Below, piece by piece: positions 48,101-53,508 of a stretch of 64,000 bases of DNA (positions are counted from its first letter, which is position 1; each line of letters starts with the position of its first letter). Under the pieces are notes generated by a model. The model was not told where the DNA came from. It did no database searches and was given only the letters and a program-made list of their open reading frames with translations. Location of the stretch: assembly GCA_965221595.1 (NCBI GenBank), contig OZ244900.1:2666001-2730000 (forward strand), given 5' to 3'. Source of the DNA: JAAXGX01 sp965221595. Lineage in GTDB: Bacteria; Acidobacteriota; Vicinamibacteria; Vicinamibacterales; UBA8438. Both the position numbers and the translations under genes were made by a program.

Positions 48101-51100
48101 CCCTGTACCGCCGTCGGCGTCCCGGACAGCTGCCGGCTCGAAGCCGTGAACGTCAGACCCGCAGGCAGAGCCTCCGCGATGCTGTAGGTCAGCGTCCCGT
48201 TGCCGCCCGTCGCCTCCGGCAGCGTCAGCGCCGCAATCGCCACGTCCTTCGTGTACACCTGCGCCGCTATCGTCGCGCTCCCGAAGCTCGGCGATACGTC
48301 GTCCTCGACCGTGATCGACAGAGTCAGTGTGGCCGTATCTCCGTCGTCGTCGGTCACCGTGTAGGTGTAGTCCGTCGCACCCTGTACCGCCGTCGGCGTT
48401 CCCGCCAACTGCCGGCTCGAAGCCGTGAACGTCAGACCCGCAGGCAGAGCCTCCGCGATGCTGTAGGTCAGCGTCCCGTTGCCGCCCGTCGCCTCCGGCA
48501 GCGTCAGCGCCGCAATCGCCACGTCCTTCGTGTACACCTGCGCCGCTATCGTCGCGCTCCCGAAGCTCGGCGATACGTCGTCCTCGACCGTGATCGACAG
48601 GGTCAGCGTGGCCGTGTCCCCGTCGGCGTCCGTGACCGTATAGGTGTAGTCCGTGGCCGTCTGGACCGTCGTCGGCGTTCCCGCCAACTGCCGGCTCGAA
48701 GCCGTGAACGTCAGACCCGCAGGCAGAGCCTCGGCGACGCTGTAGCTCAGCGTCCCGTTGCCGCCAGTCGCTTCAGGCAACGTCAGCGCTGTGATCGCCA
48801 AGTCCTTCGTGTACACCTGCGCCGCTATCGTCGCGCTCCCGAAGCTGGGCGATACGTCGTCCTCGACCGTGATCGACAGGGTCAGCGTCGACGTGTCCCC
48901 GTCGGCGTCCGTCACCGTGTAGGTGTAGTCCGTGGCCGTCTGGACCGTCGTGGGTGTCCCCGCCAGCTGCCGGCTCGACCCGGTGAACGTGAGCCCGGCC
49001 GGCAGCGCCTCGGCGATGCTGTAGCTCAGCGTCCCGTTGCCGCCCGTCGCCTCCGGCAACGTCAGCGCCGTGATGGCTACGTCCTTCGTGTACACCTGAG
49101 CCGCTATCGTGCTCGAACCGAAGCTCGGCGATGCATCCGCCTCGACCGTGATCGACAGGGTCAGCGTCTCCGTGTCTCCGTCGGCGTCGGTCACCGTATA
49201 CGTGTAGTCCGTCGCACCCTGCACCGCCGTCGGCGTCCCCGCCAACTGCCGGTTCGAAGCCGTGAACGTCAGACCCGCAGGCAGCGCCTCGGCGATGCTG
49301 TAGCTCAGCGTCCCGTTGCCGCCCGTCGCCTCAGGCAGCGTCAGCGCCGTAATCGCCACGCCCTCCGTGTACACCTGCGCCGGTATCGTCGCGCTCCCGA
49401 AGCTCGGCGAAGCATCCGCCTCGACCGTGATCGACAGGGTCAGCGTCGCCGTGTCTCCGTCGGCGTCCGTCACCGTGTAGGTGTAATCCGCGGCTGTCTG
49501 GACCGTCGTCGGTGTCCCCGCCAGCTGGCGGCTCGAACCCGTGAACGCCAGACCCGCAGGCAGCGCCTCGACGATGCTGTAGCTCAGCGTCCCGTTGCCG
49601 CCCTTCGCCTCAGGCAGCGTCAGCGCCGTAATCGCCACGCCCGCCGTGTACACCTGCGCCGGTATCGTGCTCGACTCGAAGACCGGCGATACGTCGTCCT
49701 CGACGGTGATCGACAGGGTCAGCGTCGCCGTATCACCGTCGGCGTCCGTCACCGTGTAGGTATAGTTCGCCGCCGCCACCACCGCCGACGGCGTCCCCGA
49801 CAGCTGCCGGTTCGAAGCCGTGAACGTCAGACCGGGAGGCAGCTTCTCCGCAATGCTGTAGGTCAGCGTGCCGTTGCCACCAGTCGCCTCAGGAAGCGTC
49901 AGCGCCGTGATGGCCACGTCGTACGTGTACACCTGCGCCGGTATCGTCGCGCTCCCGAAGCTGGGCGATACGTCGTCCTCGACCGTGATCGACAGGGTCA
50001 GCGTCGCCGTATCCCCGTCGGCGTCGGTCACCGTGTAGGTGTAGTCCGTCGCCGTCTGGACCGTCGTGGGCGTCCCCGCCAGCTGCCGGTTCGACCCGGT
50101 GAACGTCAGGCCCGCAGGCAGCGCCTCGGCGATGCTGTAGCTCAGTGTCCCGTTGCCGCCCGTCGCCTCAGGCAACGTCAGCGCCGTGATCGCCACGTCC
50201 TTCGTGTACACCTGCGCCGGTATCGTCGCGCTCCCGAAGCTGGGCGATACGTCGTCCTCGACCGTGATCGACAGGGTCAGTGTGGCCGTGTCCCCGTCGG
50301 CGTCCGTCACCGTGTAGGTGTAGTCCGTGGCGGTCTGGACCGTCGTGGGTGTCCCCGCCAGCTGCCGGCTCGACCCGGTGAACGTCAGACCCGCAGGCAG
50401 CGCCTCGACGATGCTGTAGCTCAGCGTCCCGTTGCCGCCCGTCGCCTCAGGCAACGTCAGCGCCGTAATGGCCAAGTCCTTCGTGTAGACCTGCGCCGCT
50501 ATCGTCGCGCTCCCGAAGCTGGGCGATACGTCGTCCTCGACCGTGATCGACAGGGTCAGCGTCGCCGTGTCACCGTCGGCGTCCGTAACCGTGTAGGTGT
50601 AGTCAGTCGCCGTCTGGACCGCCGTCGGCGTCCCCGCCAGCTGCCGGCTCGAACCGGTGAACGTCAGACCCGCAGGCAGCGCTTCGACGATGCTGTAGGT
50701 CAGCGTCCCGTTGCCACCCGTCGCTTCAGGAAGCGTCAGCGCCGTGATGGCCACGTCCTTCGTGTAGACCTGAGCCGCTATCGTCGCGCTCCCGAAGCTG
50801 GGCGATACGTCGTCCTCGACCGTGATCGACAGGGTCAGCGTCGACGTGTCCCCGTCGGCGTCCGTAACCGTGTAGGTGTAGTCCGTGGCCGTCTGGACCG
50901 TCGTCGGCGTCCCCGCCAGCTGCCGGCTCGACCCGGTGAACGTGAGCCCGGCCGGCAGCGCCTCCGCAATGCTGTAGGTCAGCGTGCCGTTGCCACCCGT
51001 CGCCTCCGGCAACGTCAGCGCCGTGATCGCCAAGTCCTTCGTGTAGACCTGCGCCGGTATCGTCGCGCTCCCGAAGCTGGGCGTCGCGTCCGCCTCGACC

Positions 51101-53508
51101 GTGATCGACAGGGTCAGCGTCGTCGCGTCCCCGTCGGCGTCCGTCACCGTGTAGGTGTAGTCCGTGGCCGTCTGCACCGCCGTGGGCGTCCCCGTCAACT
51201 GCCGGCTCGAAGCCGTGAACGCCAGACCGGCAGGCAGCGTCTCGACGATGCTGTAGCTCAGCGTCCCGTTACCACCCGTCGCCTCCGGCAACGTCAGCGC
51301 CGTGATCGCCACACCCTCCGTGTACACCTGCGCCGGTATCGTGCTCGAACCAAAGCTCGGCGACGCGTCGGCCTCGACCGTGATCGACAAGGTCAGCGTG
51401 GCCGTATCCCCGTCACCGTCGGTCACCGTGTAGGTGTAGTCCGCGGCTGTCTGGACCGTCGTGGGCGTCCCCGCCAGCTGCCGGTTCGACCCGGTGAACG
51501 TGAGCCCGGCAGGCAGCGTCTCGACGATGCTGTAAGTCAGCGTCCCGTTGCCGCCTGTCGCCTCCGGCAGAGTCAGCGCCGTAATCGCCACGCCCGCCGT
51601 GTACACCTGCGCCGGTATCGTGCTCGAACCGAAGCTGGGCGACACGTCGTCCTCGACGGTGATCGACAAGGTCAGCGTCGCCGTGTCCCCGTCACCGTCG
51701 GTCACCGTGTAGGTGTAGTCCGCGGCTGTCTGGACCGCCGTCGGCGTCCCCGTCAACTGCCGGCTCGAACCCGTGAACGTCAGACCCGCAGGCAGAGCCT
51801 CCGGGATGCTGTAGGTCAGCGTCCCGTTGCCGCCCGTCGCCTCAGGCAGCGTCAACGCCGTAATGGCCACGTCCTTCGTGTACACCTGCGCGGCTATCGT
51901 GCTCGAACCGAAGCTGGGCGATACGTTGTCCTCGACGGTGATCGACAGGGTCAGTGTGGCCGTATCCCCGTCGCCGTCCGTAACCGTGTAGGTGTAGTCC
52001 GTGGCCGTCTGAACCGCCGTGGGCGTCCCGGACAACTGGCGGTTCGACTCGGTGAACGTAAGACCCGCAGGCAGAGCCTCCGCGATGCTGTAACTCAGCG
52101 TCCCGTTGCCACCCGTCGCTTCCGGCAGCGTCAGCGCCGTGATCGCCACACCCTCCGTGTACACCTGCGCCGGTATCGTCGCGCTCCCGAAGCTGGGCGA
52201 TACGTCGTCCTCGACCGTGATCGACAGGGTCAGCGTCGCCGTATCCCCTTCGGCGTCGGTCACCGTGTACGTGTAGTCCGTCGCGGTCTGGATCGTCGTG
52301 GGCGTCCCCGCCAGCTGCCGGCTCGAACCGGTGAACGTCAGACCCGCAGGCAGAGCCTCGGCGATGCTGTAGGTCAGCGTCCCGTTGCCACCCGTCGCTT
52401 CCGGCAGCGTCAGCGCCGTAATCGCCACGTCCTTCGTGTAGACCTGCGCGGCTATCGTCTCGCTCCCGAAGCTCGGCGACACGTCGGCCTCGACCGTGAT
52501 CGACAAGGTCAGCGTGGCCGTATCCCCGTCGTCGTCGGTCACCGTGTACGTGTAGTCCGTCGCCGCCTGGATCGCCGTAGGCGTCCCGGACAACTGGCGG
52601 TTCGACTCAGTGAACGTAAGACCCGCCGGCAGCGTCTCGGCGATGCTGTAGCTCAGCGTCCCGTTGCCGCCCGTCGCCTCCGGCAACGTCAACGCCGTAA
52701 TGGCCACGCCCTCCGTGTACACCTGCGCGGCTATCGTCTCGCTCCCGAAACTCGGCGTCCCATCCGCCACGACCGTGATCGTGAACGTATCGTCCACGGT
52801 GGCGCCCTGACCGTCGTCCGCGGTCAGCGTCCCGGTCGCCGTGCCCGCAGTGACCCCCTCAACGGTCAGCGTCGTCCCGGACAGCGTTACCGTCGCCACA
52901 GCCGTGGCATCGGACGCAGCCGACAGCGTCAGCGGGTCACCGTCGACGTCGGAGAACACCGACGACACGTCCACGTCCACCGTCTCGCCCTGCACCACGT
53001 TCTGGTCCGGGACCGGGTTGGTCACCTCCGGCACAGTGTTTTTGCTGCGCGCCGTAAGGCTATCGCCGTACGGATTCGAGTCCTCGCATACAGGGGCATA
53101 GACAGCCACGCGGACTTCGTACGCGACGTTGTCGAGCGTTACGCCGATCTCGCCCGCATTATGGCCGGTAGCGGATGGACCGATGGTGAAAGGCTTGGAT
53201 GAAACCGAGGTCCCGAGAGCTTCCCTGATTTCATAGGATCCGTTGGTGGCATTGTTCGGATCGTCCTGAACGAAGGTCCTCCACGGGTGGCCGATCTTCC
53301 TGTAGTCGACGAACCAACGATCCACCGGGTTGCAGGCCGAGTTGCCGAGGCTCCAGCTCCAGGTCAGGTCGATTTCGATCAGGTTCGCGCTCTGCCCGAT
53401 GGTATCGATTGTCGGGCCGGGAGGCTGGGCCTGCGCCGACGCCGCCAGGCCCAGCATCGGAATCACCAACAGGAACAGGAGAGGTCGACGGCGGGTCGTC
53501 AAGTTCAT
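30181..53508 (-). CDS. Giant 7,775-aa secreted Ig/cadherin-repeat protein with autotransporter-like barrel (71 repeats)
   Basis: A single uninterrupted 23.3-kb frame. The signal peptide is residues 1-27 (cleavage near SAQAQ). An FN3-like domain (about 29-150) and an Ig-like domain (about 160-247) precede seventy-one 93-aa repeats (248-6850). A longer Gly-rich linker (about 6853-6875) leads to PKD-, cadherin-, VCBS- and Ig-like domains (to about 7250). A Gly/Pro/Ile-rich spacer and an autotransporter-like barrel beginning WQVWGQ end the protein, with a Gly/Arg-rich tail. The C-terminal 900 residues or so are nearly identical to those of the 2,843-aa paralogue, while the N-terminal domains have diverged. 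Most repeats keep a DxDGDT motif, implying calcium-dependent rigidity. Probable role: a very long surface filament for adhesion or matrix. No RTX repeats occur, so type I secretion is less likely than barrel-mediated export. Confidence 0.85.
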   Translation of the reverse strand: MNLTTRRRPLLFLLVIPMLGLAASAQAQPPGPTIDTIGQSANLIEIDLTWSWSLGNSACNPVDRWFVDYRKIGHPWRTFVQDDPNNATNGSYEIREALGTSVSSKPFTIGPSATGHNAGEIGVTLDNVAYEVRVAVYAPVCEDSNPYGDSLTARSKNTVPEVTNPVPDQNVVQGETVDVDVSSVFSDVDGDPLTLSAASDATAVATVTLSGTTLTVEGVTAGTATGTLTADDGQGATVDDTFTITVVADGTPSFGSETIAAQVYTEGVAITALTLPEATGGNGTLSYSIAETLPAGLTFTESNRQLSGTPTAIQAATDYTYTVTDDDGDTATLTLSITVEADVSPSFGSETIAAQVYTKDVAITALTLPEATGGNGTLTYSIAEALPAGLTFTGSSRQLAGTPTTIQTATDYTYTVTDAEGDTATLTLSITVEDDVSPSFGSATIPAQVYTEGVAITALTLPEATGGNGTLSYSIAEALPAGLTFTESNRQLSGTPTAVQTATDYTYTVTDGDGDTATLTLSITVEDNVSPSFGSSTIAAQVYTKDVAITALTLPEATGGNGTLTYSIPEALPAGLTFTGSSRQLTGTPTAVQTAADYTYTVTDGDGDTATLTLSITVEDDVSPSFGSSTIPAQVYTAGVAITALTLPEATGGNGTLTYSIVETLPAGLTFTGSNRQLAGTPTTVQTAADYTYTVTDGDGDTATLTLSITVEADASPSFGSSTIPAQVYTEGVAITALTLPEATGGNGTLSYSIVETLPAGLAFTASSRQLTGTPTAVQTATDYTYTVTDADGDATTLTLSITVEADATPSFGSATIPAQVYTKDLAITALTLPEATGGNGTLTYSIAEALPAGLTFTGSSRQLAGTPTTVQTATDYTYTVTDADGDTSTLTLSITVEDDVSPSFGSATIAAQVYTKDVAITALTLPEATGGNGTLTYSIVEALPAGLTFTGSSRQLAGTPTAVQTATDYTYTVTDADGDTATLTLSITVEDDVSPSFGSATIAAQVYTKDLAITALTLPEATGGNGTLSYSIVEALPAGLTFTGSSRQLAGTPTTVQTATDYTYTVTDADGDTATLTLSITVEDDVSPSFGSATIPAQVYTKDVAITALTLPEATGGNGTLSYSIAEALPAGLTFTGSNRQLAGTPTTVQTATDYTYTVTDADGDTATLTLSITVEDDVSPSFGSATIPAQVYTYDVAITALTLPEATGGNGTLTYSIAEKLPPGLTFTASNRQLSGTPSAVVAAANYTYTVTDADGDTATLTLSITVEDDVSPVFESSTIPAQVYTAGVAITALTLPEAKGGNGTLSYSIVEALPAGLAFTGSSRQLAGTPTTVQTAADYTYTVTDADGDTATLTLSITVEADASPSFGSATIPAQVYTEGVAITALTLPEATGGNGTLSYSIAEALPAGLTFTASNRQLAGTPTAVQGATDYTYTVTDADGDTETLTLSITVEADASPSFGSSTIAAQVYTKDVAITALTLPEATGGNGTLSYSIAEALPAGLTFTGSSRQLAGTPTTVQTATDYTYTVTDADGDTSTLTLSITVEDDVSPSFGSATIAAQVYTKDLAITALTLPEATGGNGTLSYSVAEALPAGLTFTASSRQLAGTPTTVQTATDYTYTVTDADGDTATLTLSITVEDDVSPSFGSATIAAQVYTKDVAIAALTLPEATGGNGTLTYSIAEALPAGLTFTASSRQLAGTPTAVQGATDYTYTVTDDDGDTATLTLSITVEDDVSPSFGSATIAAQVYTKDVAIAALTLPEATGGNGTLTYSIAEALPAGLTFTASSRQLSGTPTAVQGATDYTYTVTDDDGDTATLTLSITVEDDVSPSFGSATIAAQVYTKDVAITALTLPEATGGNGTLSYSIAEALPAGLTFTGSSRQLSGTPTTVQTATDYTYTVTDDDGDTATLTLSITVEDDVSPSFGSATIPAQVYTYDVAITALTLPEATGGNGTLSYSIAEKLPPGLTFTASTRQLSGTPAAVVAAANYTYTVTDADGDTATLTLSITVEDDVSPSFESSTIPAQVYTQGVAITALTLPEAKGGNGTLSYSIAEALPAGLTFTASTRQLAGTPTTVQGATDYTYTVTDADGDTETLTLSITVEADATPSFGSATIPAQVYTAGVAITALTLPEATGGNGTLSYSIAEALPAGLTFTDSSRQLAGTPTTVQTATDYTYTVTDADGDTSTLTLSITVEADASPSFGSSTIPAQVYTERVTITALTLPEATGGNGTLSYSIAEALPPGLTFTASNRQLSGQPRAVQTATDYTYTVTDEDGDTATLTLSITVEADATPSFGSSTIPAQVYTQDVAITALTLPEATGGNGTLSYSIAEALPAGLTFTGSSRQLSGTPTAVQTATDYTYTVTDADGDTATLTLSITVEADASPSFGSSTIAAQVYTQDVAIAALTLPEATGGNGTLTYSIVETLPVGLTFTGSNRQLAGTPTAVQTATDYTYTVTDADGDTATLTLSITVEADASPSFGSSTIAAQVYTQGVAIAALTLPEATGGNGTLTYSIAEALPGGLTFTGSNRQLSGTPTTVQTATDYTYTVTDADGDTATLTLSITVEADATPSFGSSTIPAQVYTQDVAITALTLPEATGGNGTLTYSITEALPAGLTFTGSNRQLAGTPTAVQTATDYTYTVTDADGDTATLTLSITVEADASPSFGSATIPAQVYTYDVAITALTLPEATGGNGTLSYSIAEKLPPGLTFTASTRQLSGTPAAVVAAANYTYTVTDADGDTATLTLSITVEDDVSPSFESSTIPAQVYTQGVAITALTLPEAKGGNGTLSYSIAEALPAGLTFTASTRQLAGTPTTVQGATDYTYTVTDADGDTETLTLSITVEADATPSFGSATIAAQVYTKDLAITALTLPEATGGNGTLSYSIAEALPAGLTFTDSSRQLAGTPTTVQTATDYTYTVTDADGDTSTLTLSITVEADASPSFGSSTIPAQVYTERVTITALTLPEATGGNGTLSYSIAEALPPGLTFTASNRQLSGQPRAVQTATDYTYTVTDADGDTATLTLSITVEADASPSFGSSTIPAQVYTQDVAITALTLPEATGGNGTLSYSIAEALPAGLTFTGSSRQLAGTPTTVQTATDYTYTVTDGDGDTATLTLSITVEADASPSFGSATIPAQVYTYDVAITALTLPEATGGNGTLSYSIAEKLPPGLTFTASTRQLSGTPAAVVAAANYTYTVTDADGDTATLTLSITVEDDVSPSFESSTIPAQVYTAGVAITALTLPEAKGGNGTLTYSIAETLPAGLTFTGSSRQLAGTPTAVQTAADYTYTVTDADGDTATLTLSITVEADATPSFGSATIPAQVYTAGVAITALTLPEATGGNGTLSYSIAEALPAGLTFTGSSRQLAGTPTTVQTATDYTYTVTDADGDTETLTLSITVEADASPSFGSSTIPAQVYTERVTITELTLPEATGGNGTLTYSIAEALPPGLTFTASNRQLSGQPRAVQTATDYTYTVTDEDGDTATLTLSITVEADATPSFGSSTIPAQVYTKDVAITALTLPEATGGNGTLTYSITEALPAGLTFTGSNRQLAGTPTTVQGATDYTYTVTDADGDTATLTLSITVEADASPSFGSATIPAQVYTYDVAITALTLPEATGGNGTLSYSIAEKLPPGLTFTASSRQLSGTPAAVVGAANYTYTVTDEDGDTATLTLSITVEDDVSPLLVSSTIPAQLYTAGVAITALTLPEAKGGNGTLTYSIVEALPAGLTFTASSRQLAGTPTAVQGATDYTYTVTDADGDTDTLTLSITVEADASPSFGSATIPAQVYTAGVAITALTLPEATGGNGTLSYSIAEALPAGLTFTGSSRQLAGTPTAVQGATDYTYTVTDADGDTETLTLSITVEADASPSFGSATIPAQVYTHRVTITELTLPEATGGNGTLTYSIAEALPPGLTFTASSRQLSGQPRAVQTAADYTYTVTDEDGDTATLTLSITVEADASPSFGSATIPAQVYTEGVAITALTLPEATGGNGTLTYSIAEALPGGLTFTASSRQLSGRPRAVQTATDYTYTVTDGDGDTATLTLSITVEADATPSFGSSTIPAQVYTQDVAITALTLPEATGGNGTLSYSIEEALPAGLTFTASTRQLAGTPTGVQTATDYTYTVTDADGDTATLTLSITVEADASPSFGSATIPAQVYTYDVAITALTLPEATGGNGTLSYSIAEKLPPGLTFTASTRQLSGTPAAVVAAANYTYTVTDADGDTATLTLSITVEDDVSPSFESSTIPAQVYTAGVAITALTLPEAKGGNGTLTYSIVETLPAGLTFTGSSRQLAGTPTAVQTAADYTYTVTDADGDTATLTLSITVEADATPSFGSATIPAQVYTAGVAITALTLPEATGGNGTLSYSIAEALPAGLTFTGSSRQLAGTPTTVQGATDYTYTVTDEDGDTETLTLSITVEADASPSFGSATIPAQVYTERVTITALTLPEATGGNGTLSYSIAEALPPGLTFTASNRQLSGQPRAVQTATDYTYTVTDEDGDTATLTLSITVEADASPSFGSSTIPAQVYTKDVAITALTLPEATGGNGTLSYSITEALPAGLTFTGSSRQLAGTPTTVQTATDYTYTVTDADGDTATLTLSITVEADASPSFGSATIPAQVYTYDVAITALTLPEATGGNGTLSYSIAEKLPPGLTFTASTRQLSGTPAAVVGAANYTYTVTDEDGDTATLTLSITVEDDVSPLLVSSTIPAQLYTAGVAITALTLPEAKGGNGTLTYSIVETLPAGLTFTASSRQLAGTPTAVQGATDYTYTVTDADGDTDTLTLSITVEADASPSFGSATIPAQVYTAGVAITALTLPEATGGNGTLSYSIAEALPAGLTFTGSSRQLAGTPTAVQGATDYTYTVTDADGDTDTLTLSITVEADASPSFGSATIPAQVYTHRVTITELTLPEATGGNGTLSYSIAEALPPGLTFTASSRQLSGQPRAVQTATDYTYTVTDEDGDTATLTLSITVEADASPSFGSSTIPAQVYTEGVAITALTLPEATGGNGTLSYSIAEALPGGLTFTASSRQLSGRPRAVQTATDYTYTVTDADGDTATLTLSITVEADATPSFGSSTIPAQVYTQDVAITALTLPEATGGNGTLSYSIAEALPAGLTFTESNRQLSGTPSAVQTATDYTYTVTDADGDTATLTLSITVEADATPSFGSSTIPAQVYTERVAITALTLPEATGGNGTLSYSIAEALPAGLTFTASSRQLSGTPTAVQTATDYTYTVTDEDGDTATLALSITVEADAAPSFGSATIAAQVYTAGVAITALTLPEATGGNGTLSYSIEEALPAGLTFTASSRQLAGTPTTVQTATDYTYTVTDEDGDTATLPLSITVEADATPSFGSATIAAQVYTEGVAITALTLPEATGGNGTLSYSIEEALPAGLTFTASSRQLAGTPTAVQTATDYTYTVTDEDGDTATLPLSITVEADASPSFGSATIAAQVYTEGVAITALTLPEATGGNGTLSYSIEEALPAGLTFTASSRQLAGTPTAVQTATDYTYTVTDEDGDTATLPLSITVEADATPSFGSATIPAQVYTERVAITALTLPEATGGNGTLSYSITEALPAGLTFTGSSRQLAGTPTAVQGATDYTYTVTDEDGDTATLTLSITVEVDASPNFGSSTIPAQVYTQDVAITALTLPEATGGNGTLSYSIAEALPAGLTFTASSRQLAGTPTAVQTATDYTYTVTDEDGDTATLTLSITVEADATPSFGSATIAAQVYTQDVAITALTLPEATGGNGTLSYSIAEALPAGLTFTGSSRQLSGTPTAVQTATDYTYTVTDEDGDTATLSLSITVEADATPSFGSATIAAQVYTKDVAITALTLPEATGGNGTLSYSIEEVLPAGLTFTASTRQLSGTPTTVQTATDYTYTVTDDDGDTATLTLSITVEADASPDFGSETIAAQVYTKDVAITALTLPEATGGNGTLSYSIEEALPAGLTFTASSRQLAGTPTTVQTATDYTYTVTDDDGDTATLTLSITVEADASPDFGSETIAAQVYTKDVAITALTLPEATGGNGTLSYSIEEALPAGLTFTASSRQLAGTPTTVQTATDYTYTVTDDDGDTATLTLSITVEADASPDFGSETIAAQVYTKDVAITALTLPEATGGNGTLTYSIEESLPAGLTFTGSSRQLTGTPTTVRTATDYTYTVTDADGDTATLTLSITVEADASPDFGSETIAAQVYTKDVAITALTLPEATGGNGTLSYSIEESLPAGLTFTGSSRQLTGTPTTVQTATDYTYTVTDADGDTATLTLSITVEADASPDFGSETIAAQVYTKDVAITALTLPEATGGNGTLSYSIEEALPDGLTFTESSRQLSGTPTTVQTATDYTYTVTDDDGDTATLTLSITVEADASPDFGDATIAAQVYTKDVAITALTLPEATGGNGTLSYSIEEALPAGLTFTESSRQLSGTPTTVQTATDYTYTVTDDDGDTTTLTLSITVEADASPDFGSATIAAQVYTQDVAITALTLPEATGGNGTLSYSIEEALPAGLAFTESSRQLSGTPTTVQTATDYTYTVTDQDGDTATLTLSITVETDASPNFGSSTIPAQVYTEGVAITALTLPEATGGNGTLSYSIAEALPAGLTFTESSRQLAGTPTTVQAATDYTYTVTDDDGDTATLTLSITVEANATPSFGSATIPAQVYTVGEAITALTLPEATGGNGTLTYSIAEALPAGLTFTGSNRQLAGTPPTVQTATDYTYTVTDEDGDTATLTLSITVEANVSPSFGGATIPSQVYTEGVAITALTLPEATGGNGTLTYSIEEALPAGLTFTGSSRQLAGTPTAVQGTTNYTYTVTDNDGDRVVLTFSIVVNEGTGSGGGPGGGGPGGGGGGGSANRPPTVSLSCAGVCEVVAGGEIAVMAAGSDEDGDELSYAWSALQGSFVGAVDSLTVRWQAPSQPGRYLIRVELSDGQGGTVSAELTVVVIDPNSLPSFDPPSYSFELREGIAGPAELGTVLASDPEGEAVTYALAAGDAERFTVGERDGRVTYVGAGEDFQAEPNRFVLTVSARDADGQEARAEVVVTVTKVNEPPQAVDDEIRTEEDRAVVVDVLANDTDPDGDPLQVERVSAADHGTVRIAGTAVEYTPEANYHGSDRFTYVVSDGEGGTATATVEVTVLSVNDAPQAVGAIPAQTLDEGDAPSELDLTPYFEDADGDALSFRAESSDTTVATVGVTGALLTLTPGGPGSAVVTVTAEDAGGSSVTQMFSVGVTSRLQRAALTDTLAGIARSHLASVRMTLGRRATASAADDRSQLTVMGRTVPLDRASASTALEQTASGWLVGLAGHGSVGADPYGLGIVSPGIIGPGAGPGTIGPGIAGMGPAAGGLGAAGLGASAAGGRRPGTAGLAGFGGGSQALLSGTELLLGFGGDEGEESGRRRWQVWGQTDRQTFAGAPSGVVGYDGSATTVWAGVDTRLSERWLTGVGVARSSGGANWRVGGSDGRLETTLTAVHPYVRWSDGTTSIWTMAGAGWGRAVNARSAGGVETSNLGLGLGLVEVRRALGALGGSGVQFGLRGDAAWARVETEAGAQTLDGLTAAVNQQRIGAEVSRALQVGGLTLAPFGEASLRRDGGAGQTGTGLELAFGVRAVGGIVRLDAQGRVLAVHSATGYRERGLGVSLSVGDQGGEGLSLSLAPRWGDAATGAESLWQDQVYGRYGFAGARDAWGLDSRAEYGMRLPGGGLLTWFGSLNRSYGDRRFLVGGRIGVGGARRGRAPGAAAPAPGRSGGGETSDVRIRRN
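37981..44118 (-). repeat. Higher-order repeat: two copies of an 11-unit block (3,069 bp each)
   Basis: Repeats 32-42 (41050-44118) and 43-53 (37981-41049) show the same order of Y, K and R unit types: a 5-unit block then a 6-unit block. The rare K-type variant starting SPLLVSS occurs in repeats 38 and 49. Its DNA copies at 42421 and 39352 are 3,069 bp apart, exactly 11 x 279. Confidence 0.85.
44119..49977 (-). repeat. Higher-order repeat: 8-unit blocks (2,232 bp)
   Basis: Y-type units at repeats 11, 19 and 27 are eight units apart, each followed by a K-type unit. Repeats 19-22 and 27-30 are nearly the same; a stretch of over 150 bp beginning at 46873 and at 44641 is identical by eye, and the two lie exactly 2,232 bp apart. 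The block after repeat 27 is shortened to five units (27-31). Confidence 0.8.

Larger units (their letters stand above)
32959..52767 (-). repeat. Tandem array of 71 x 279 bp (93-aa He_PIG-like repeats)
   Basis: The array is 19,809 bp = 71 x 279 exactly; listing the units one by one in the protein also gives 71. Units differ at about a dozen fixed positions with two to five alternative residues each. Examples are the four residues after AQVYT (KDVA, QDVA, EGVA, AGVA, YDVA, ERVT), SIAEA/SIVET/SIEEA, SGTP/AGTP, and the residue between the first two Asp of DxDGDT. Distinct unit types recur: Y type (EKLPPGL, VVAAANYTYT), K type (PEAKGG) and R type (SGQPRAVQ). Confidence 0.97.

Noticed and set aside
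23914..52767. CRISPR array or non-coding satellite
   Set aside because: The repeats are contiguous 279-bp coding units without spacers, and all are in one reading frame.
21151..53508. Diversity-generating retroelement acting on the variable repeats
   Set aside because: No reverse transcriptase, template repeat or adenine-biased variation is visible in the window. Variation looks like unit shuffling.
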